From contig NC_080045.1 of the NCBI RefSeq assembly GCF_012489685.1, positions 51,543,096 through 51,607,095 on the forward strand: a stretch of 64,000 nucleotides of DNA, given 5' to 3'. Shown one piece after another: positions 58,959-64,000 of the stretch. The DNA comes from Lotus japonicus (lineage: Eukaryota > Streptophyta > Magnoliopsida > Fabales > Fabaceae). A model generated the notes under the pieces. It was not told the origin of the DNA, made no database searches, and was given only the letters and a program-made list of their open reading frames with translations. Position numbers and translations under genes: made by a program. Position 1 is the stretch's first letter. The number at the start of each line of letters is the position of its first letter.

Positions 58959-59517
58959 TGTTGGGGAGAGTCACGATGAGGACCCATGGGCCATGGGCCA
59001 AGTCCGAGAGGAGACACCAAGGAGATCTTGGACACCACATCTTAACCCAAAACCTTAAGGCATTAAGTTTATGAGTCCATCTCCTTATAAACTCTCCCTC
59101 TTACCTTGACTTCTCTGATGTGGGACTTGACTCTAACACTTGATTCCAACAATCTCCCCCTCAAGTGTGAGTCCCTCAACCACATCACCCATGGTCCTCC
59201 CGTCTGCGGAAGCTATCCACCTTCCACCGCTGTTCGCTGCCAACGGAACCCGCCACCTAGCCACACTACTAGGAAGACTTTCGACACAAGGAGCCGTCAT
59301 GGTCCCACGAACCATCAGCTCTGATAACACTTGTTGGGGAGAGCCACGATGAGGACCCATGGGCCAAGTCCGAGAGGAGACACCAAGGAGATCTTGGACA
59401 CCATATCTTAACCCAAAACCTTAAGGCATTAAGTTTATGGGTCCATCTCCTTATAAACTCTCCCTCTTACCTTGACTTCTCCGATGTAGGACTTGACTCT
59501 AACACTTGATTCCAACA
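58959..59517 (-). mobile_element. TRIM retrotransposon with both LTRs
   Basis: Direct LTRs lie at 58959-59151 and 59332-59517 (both TGTTGGGGAGAG ... TTCCAACA on the plus strand); they differ by a few substitutions and an 8-bp repeat of GGGCCATG. On the minus strand the 5' LTR is followed by AGTGTTATCAGAGC, close to a methionine-tRNA primer-binding site. The 3' LTR is preceded by the polypurine tract GAGGGGGAGAT. The 180-bp interior has no coding function. A clear 5-bp target duplication is not seen (flanks ACGAT and GAGGA). At 559 bp it fits the TRIM class, which depends on other elements' proteins. Confidence 0.88.
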
Positions 59518-60680
59518 GAGGACATTTGAAGAAGACAACGATAAAATTATGATACGCAACCTAATCATCATCAAGTTAAGGAATCTTGTATGCAATGCAA
59601 GTCTTGCTTAATCTTGTACAATTATATATATTTTTATATAAGTTATGTAGAAAGCATGTTTTAATTCAAGTAATTGATAAAAATATATGTTTGGATAAAA
59701 TATAAGAAAATTATGAATTAAATCATATTTTTAGTAAATATGATTTAAACATTATTAGTTAACTACTAATATAATTTAAATTATTCAATTACATTAAGAA
59801 AAATCTGGGGCATCAGCTGGTATTTGCACCCTCAAACTCATCCTCCTTTTTGGGTTTGTGTTCAATTTTTTCTTAAATCCAGTTGTTCACAAAAAGATCT
59901 AAGAAGACTAGGTCGACCAGTAAGTCAAACCTCTCTAGCCAGCCTTGTCATACATTCACTGTGTGTTTTTACGAGGAGTACATGTTTTTGTATATAGTAT
60001 GAACTAAGGTTCCTATGCTATACTCTCTTCTCCTTATTAGTCCTTATTCGTTGTTTAATTGGATCTTGATCGAAGAAGTCGTATGAGGTGAGAGATTGAC
60101 TTTTTCCTTATCTGAAATGAATAGAATTATTGCAGTCATTCAGATGAATGTCAAGAAAGATGACCAAGGATTTAATTGTCTAACATGGCAAAAGTCGTAA
60201 ATGATACACCGGTCAAAATAGGTTTTCCCTAGGGTCTAAGTTGAGAATATCATTGGGTTCAAATTTGATTGTCATGTTAAACTAATTTGGCCTTTGTTAG
60301 TAAGCAACCTATATAAAAGTTAACCAAGTAAAAAATACATGAAAAACATGTAGAAATTAGAGGAATCTGCAATTGTTGGTGCAGGTATTGGTCCAGTATA
60401 ATTGTTTAGCTATATTTAGACGTATCTATATTCCATAAGACCAAATCTCATACCTTATCCATTCAATTTCAATATCATACGCTTTGTGACCACCCTTCTT
60501 ACCTTACCATCATCCCTCTCTTTCTTTTTAACAGTGAATGATCACATTTTACTTTCATGTGTGACTTCAACGTTACTCTGCTGAACCTGAACATCATCTA
60601 ACGCCGTCACTCAAATCCTAAAACTAACGCCGTTAAAAACCAGAAAACCAAACCAATCTAGTATAAATTAACCTTAAACC
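59518..60680. other. Intergenic/upstream region of the WVD2-like gene
   Basis: AT-rich DNA with no coding features recognised. The right-hand part is probably the promoter of the downstream gene, but no core-promoter motif can be assigned with confidence. Confidence 0.35.
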
Positions 60681-61902
60681 AACCTAGGAACACGAACATG
60701 GTAGAGAGAGAGAAACAAAAAAAAAAAAAAGAATTGATTTTTCATAAAGCAAAAGAATAATATTGATACATAAATTTTGAGACTTTGTTTGTATTTGGCA
60801 CTTCACAGTACACACACTACAACACCCAATGAAATAAAACAAAACAAGCACACAGCCAGAGAGAGAGAGAGAGAGAGAGAGAACCAGAGGAAGTAGAAGA
60901 AGAAGAAGCTGAAGAAAGAGAAGAGATCTTGTGAGATCAGGCTTCAACTGTAACACCCTTTTGTCACATTCTTAGCTGATTCTGGTGAGTTTCTATCCCA
61001 TTTTTCCATTTGTTTTTGCAATGTGGGTGTTGATTTTTGCTGCACCTACCTCAGCTACATGTTCTTTTGGAGGATTTTTCTGTGATTACCTCTTTGGTGT
61101 ACTTGTTTTTGTGAATTCTGATGTGGGGTTTTTCTCAAGATGTTTTCTTTGTTTGATCTCTTCTGATTTTGGTGCTCAACAGTGGAAACTCATCTTCTGA
61201 GCCTTTTCCTTTTTCCAAAGGGGGATATGCATATTGGGTCAAAAGTAGAATTCAATTTTGCTTTTAGTGTTCTCACCTAGTCAGTCAACTATTTATTATT
61301 CCTTAGTTGATTTCTTCATTTGTTGGGTTCTTGCCAAATTTTGAGCTTCCTTTGCTGACTCAAGTTTCTTCCTCAGCTCAAAACTCAAAGGGGTTAGTTC
61401 AATCAAGTATGTAAATGATGAATTTTATTGCTTGAGTTAGTACTTTTGTGTCTCCTTTTCGGTTCTTATAACCAAACATAAGCATAGTCTTCAATTCATT
61501 CACTTTATTGTTTGTAGGTATACTTCATGTTAAGTTCATGCTGAATTTCTTTTTCCCTATGTGAAATTTTCATGGTTACCTCCTATTGATTATGCAGCTA
61601 TTTCTTTCAAATTAAGAAGAAATAATTTTTTTTCCCTACTGGATCTGTTTAAAACTTATTTAGAAGAAATTATTTCTGTATTCCATTTTTCTCTCTCTAT
61701 GAAGGAATTAAAAAATCACATCAATACTTGTTCTATTTTTTTATTTTAAACAGTTTTAGGATTCAACAAAACAGAAGATGAAGTACTGGAAAAATTCTTA
61801 AATTTTGTTTTTCAATGAACTAGGGAAATATTTTTTTTCTATGCACAACATCATCTAAAAGTAAAATTTATGAACTCTTACTACTCTTCTGTTCAGTGCT
61901 CT

Positions 61903-62052
61903 GTGCATGTTTGGATTCACGGTGGAAAACCATGATGAGCCAAAATCACAGTGGACTAAAGCAACTTTCCTTAGCTTTTGTGGCTGTCCACCGTGTATCG
62001 GTGAATGGATTTGGCTTCACTGTGGTTTTACACCGTGTATTCAAACATGCAC
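61903..62052. mobile_element. 150-bp MITE in the 5'-UTR intron
   Basis: Terminal inverted repeats GTGCATGTTTGGATTCACGGTG and the complement of CACCGTGTATTCAAACATGCAC, about 22 bp with two mismatches. The interior repeats the CACGGTG/CACTGTGG words in both orientations, making the whole element a likely hairpin. No clear target duplication was found. Confidence 0.65.
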
Positions 62053-62268
62053 ATCTTGAGCCCCCTTTTTCCCTCAACCTCCTATTCTACCATGCCTTTT
62101 CCCTCTCTCCCTCAAAACTAGTGTTGGTTATCTACCACCAAACAGCAGACATAAGAAAAAGTAAATTGTGTGGTGACTAGCTTTTTGTATTGTGATGTAC
62201 TGGTGCTCTGCTTATTTTGTCCCTCAAATGTGCATCTTATACACCCAAGATGTTACTTTTGTTTACTT

Positions 62269-62273
<5 letters not shown>

Positions 62274-62311
<38 letters not shown>
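62274..62311. repeat. TA microsatellite
   Basis: An uninterrupted TA dinucleotide run of about 19 units in the 5'-UTR intron. It is the likely cause of the nonsense Ile-Tyr repeat frame read across it. Confidence 0.95.
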
Positions 62312-62314
<3 letters not shown>

Positions 62315-62468
62315 CTTATGTTTTTTTTATTGCGTACTATTTCTTGAATTTTTAGGCTGATAAAACATACATATTTCTGATAGAGGATACATATTCATTC
62401 CTTCACAAGTAGAATGCTTCTACATTAAGCCTTTTTAACTCACCCTGTCAATTATGTCATGCAGCATC

Positions 62469-64000
62469 ATGGGGAGAGAAGTTTCAGAAACACAGGTTGT
62501 GGACAAGAAGCCAAATGGCGTAATAGCCGCTTCAAATGGTGATTCTAATGATAAAGCACACATTTCTTCTAAAATTGCAGCAGTTAAGGCTGAAGCAAAG
62601 GATCATGAGGTAAAGGAATGTACCAAAGACAACGATTTTGTTGAGAAGTGCCATGAGAAGAAGGATGTTCTGAGCGCCAAAACCACAAACTGTAATACTG
62701 ACTTACCTGAGAAGGAGATCGAGAAATCTGAAGTGCAGAAATTGGATGACAGTAAAAAGTTAACCTCGCCTGCTGCAAGAAAAGAGCATACAAATCACTC
62801 TGTTTCTCAGCCATCTGATTTGGTTACTGAAAGGCAAGGATCCTACACACAGATTGTTGATACTAAAGCTGTTGCAACAGGTCTGAACTTGTCACCAAAT
62901 GCTAACAGCATGCAGTCACCTTACTCATCAAAGAACTCGCAGGTAATTGATGTTCTTGCTTGATGTCATGTCATGGTATTTTCAAATTGAAATTGATCCA
63001 CTTAAATTTACAACTATACTGAGAATGAGCCTAGGATGCATTCCTAAGCGCCTAGCATATGTTGTGCATGGTAGCCATTATTAGGTTGGTATGAGATTAC
63101 TGATGTGCAAAATCTTTTCCATGTATTTTCAGCCAAACACACCATTTTCATCAAGTAAGCCCTTGCAACTTGATGATAAGAAGAACTATGATGATGAAGA
63201 TAACTGGTCTCTTGCTTCCTCGTATCCTCTAAACTTAAACATTTTAATGGTTTATGCTCAACAGAGCAGGTTTAGGTATATCTACATAACCTGTGCCATA
63301 GGAATACCTCTAAACTTACAATTATTGTTATGAATTTTATCAGAAAATGTTTCAAATTTGTGCTTTTATTGTTATATGAATACCTCTAAATATACAATTT
63401 TTTCCTTAACCACAAAAATTAGTGCTTTTTCTATGCGCACTGCTAGATCTAAGGTAACTCAGGGTTCAGCCCCTACATTTAAATGCTCAGCACGCGCAGA
63501 GAAACGGAAAGAGGTATAGATTTACTAACAAGTTAGTTGTGCTGTAAATTCTGTGAATCAGAGGATACTCCATGTTAATGTCACCTTTTTTAATTTGTCT
63601 ATCCAGTATTATCTGAAATTAGAGGAGAAAAAACAAGCTCTTCAAGAAGAAAAAAACCAGTATGAGGCAAGGCAAAAGGTACAGTGGTCCCTCCCTTTCA
63701 ATTGCATAATGCACACTCTACAATTGCATATCTTCTTGTCAAAAACATTATACCCCCCTTATTTTGGAAATTCTTCTACAACTGATTATGAAGCCAAAAT
63801 CAATTCTGGGAAGAATCTTAAAAGTTGGTTCTGATTAAAGATAACCGATTCAAACATGCTAACAAAGCCTGAGTTTTTGGTCCATGTACCTCATCCCATG
63901 TCAAATAGAATTGATCAAATGACATCTGTAATGTGTATTTAACCCTCATAGGAAGAGCAAGAAGCAGCCATCAAGCAGTTGAGAAAGAACTTGGTGATTA
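62469..64000 (+). CDS. WVD2-like microtubule-associated protein with TPX2 domain (partial, runs off the edge)
   Basis: Coding exons: 62469-62942, 63133-63221, 63423-63513, 63607-63678 and 63952 to beyond the window, all GT-AG with consistent phase. I start at Met-Gly-Arg-Glu-Val because it follows the intron acceptor and is the family's usual N-terminus. An upstream in-frame ATG at 62457 would lie in the intron. The N-terminal part is Lys/Glu-rich and probably disordered, with Val-Lys-Glu-Cys-Thr and Val-Glu-Lys-Cys-His-Glu-Lys. After Ser-Ala-Pro-Thr-Phe-Lys-Cys the TPX2 domain starts: Glu-Lys-Arg-Lys-Glu-Tyr-Tyr-Leu-Lys-Leu-Glu-Glu-Lys (the KLEEK motif), then Gln-Leu-Arg-Lys-Asn-Leu. WVD2/WDL proteins bind and bundle microtubules and affect anisotropic growth. 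The remaining C-terminus is not visible. Family confidence is high, the member is uncertain. Confidence 0.9.

Larger units (their letters stand above)
60680..62464 (+). promoter_or_regulatory. 5' leader exon and 5'-UTR intron of the WVD2-like gene
   Basis: A purine-rich leader with a GA microsatellite (60859-60882) ends at a donor, TTCTG/GTGAGTTTC (60983/60984). The matching acceptor TCATGCAG lies at 62464, four bases before the start codon. The roughly 1.48-kb intron is T-rich and carries a 150-bp MITE (61903-62052) and a TA microsatellite (about 62274-62311). The leader's 5' limit is not fixed by the sequence. Confidence 0.6.

Overview
The window is nuclear DNA of a flowering plant: AT-rich, split genes with GT-AG introns, and very dense in transposable elements. 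Both TIR and coiled-coil NB-ARC resistance sequences are present, which points to a eudicot. The resemblance of a purine-biosynthesis gene fragment to the legume PurK-PurE enzyme, together with several repeat types I associate with legumes, suggests Fabaceae. Species is not determined. I ran no database search; family names come from reading motifs.

Layout. 1-306 is the end of a TIR gene fragment, cut by a truncated LTR that itself contains a 4.6-kb solo LTR (746-5377). 6.5-12.4 kb holds an inverted repeat, two non-autonomous hAT elements with 8-bp target duplications, and a palindromic MITE pair. 12.4-26.9 kb is a tandemly duplicated resistance-gene locus. The unit-2 gene (24686-26665, minus) encodes CC-NB-ARC-TIR, with the TIR domain at the C-terminal side. 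The unit-1 gene is broken: its 5' coiled-coil part (23409-23785) and its 3' end (20263-20790) survive, but the middle has been replaced by the first two exons of a chloroplast phosphoribosylaminoimidazole carboxylase gene, a LINE tail and a decayed TRIM. The 3' flank of unit 1 also carries a solo LTR (12639-19850) containing another solo LTR (14130-18188). The unoccupied insertion site is preserved in unit 2.

28.6-43.4 kb holds a third type of solo LTR, a Pack-MULE carrying the first exon of what looks like a plasma-membrane H+-ATPase gene, a nearly intact LINE, an intact domesticated Mutator transposase gene of the MUSTANG family (38839-41133), and a second Pack-MULE. 44.3-46.2 kb is a five-exon Alba-domain gene (minus). 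48.4-52.1 kb holds two Harbinger MITEs flanking a 5'-truncated LINE, one of them sitting in the LINE's target duplication. 52-60.6 kb is mostly gene-free, with a CAC/ACC-rich tract, a SINE-like tRNA relic and TRIM elements. From about 60.7 kb to the window end is the 5' part of a WVD2-like (TPX2-domain) microtubule protein gene, which runs off the edge.

The host genes are unrelated housekeeping, cytoskeletal and defence genes, with no pathway linking them. The most unusual objects are the CC-NB-ARC-TIR gene in reversed domain order and its sister locus, where an enzyme gene fragment is joined in splice phase to the TIR gene's last exon.
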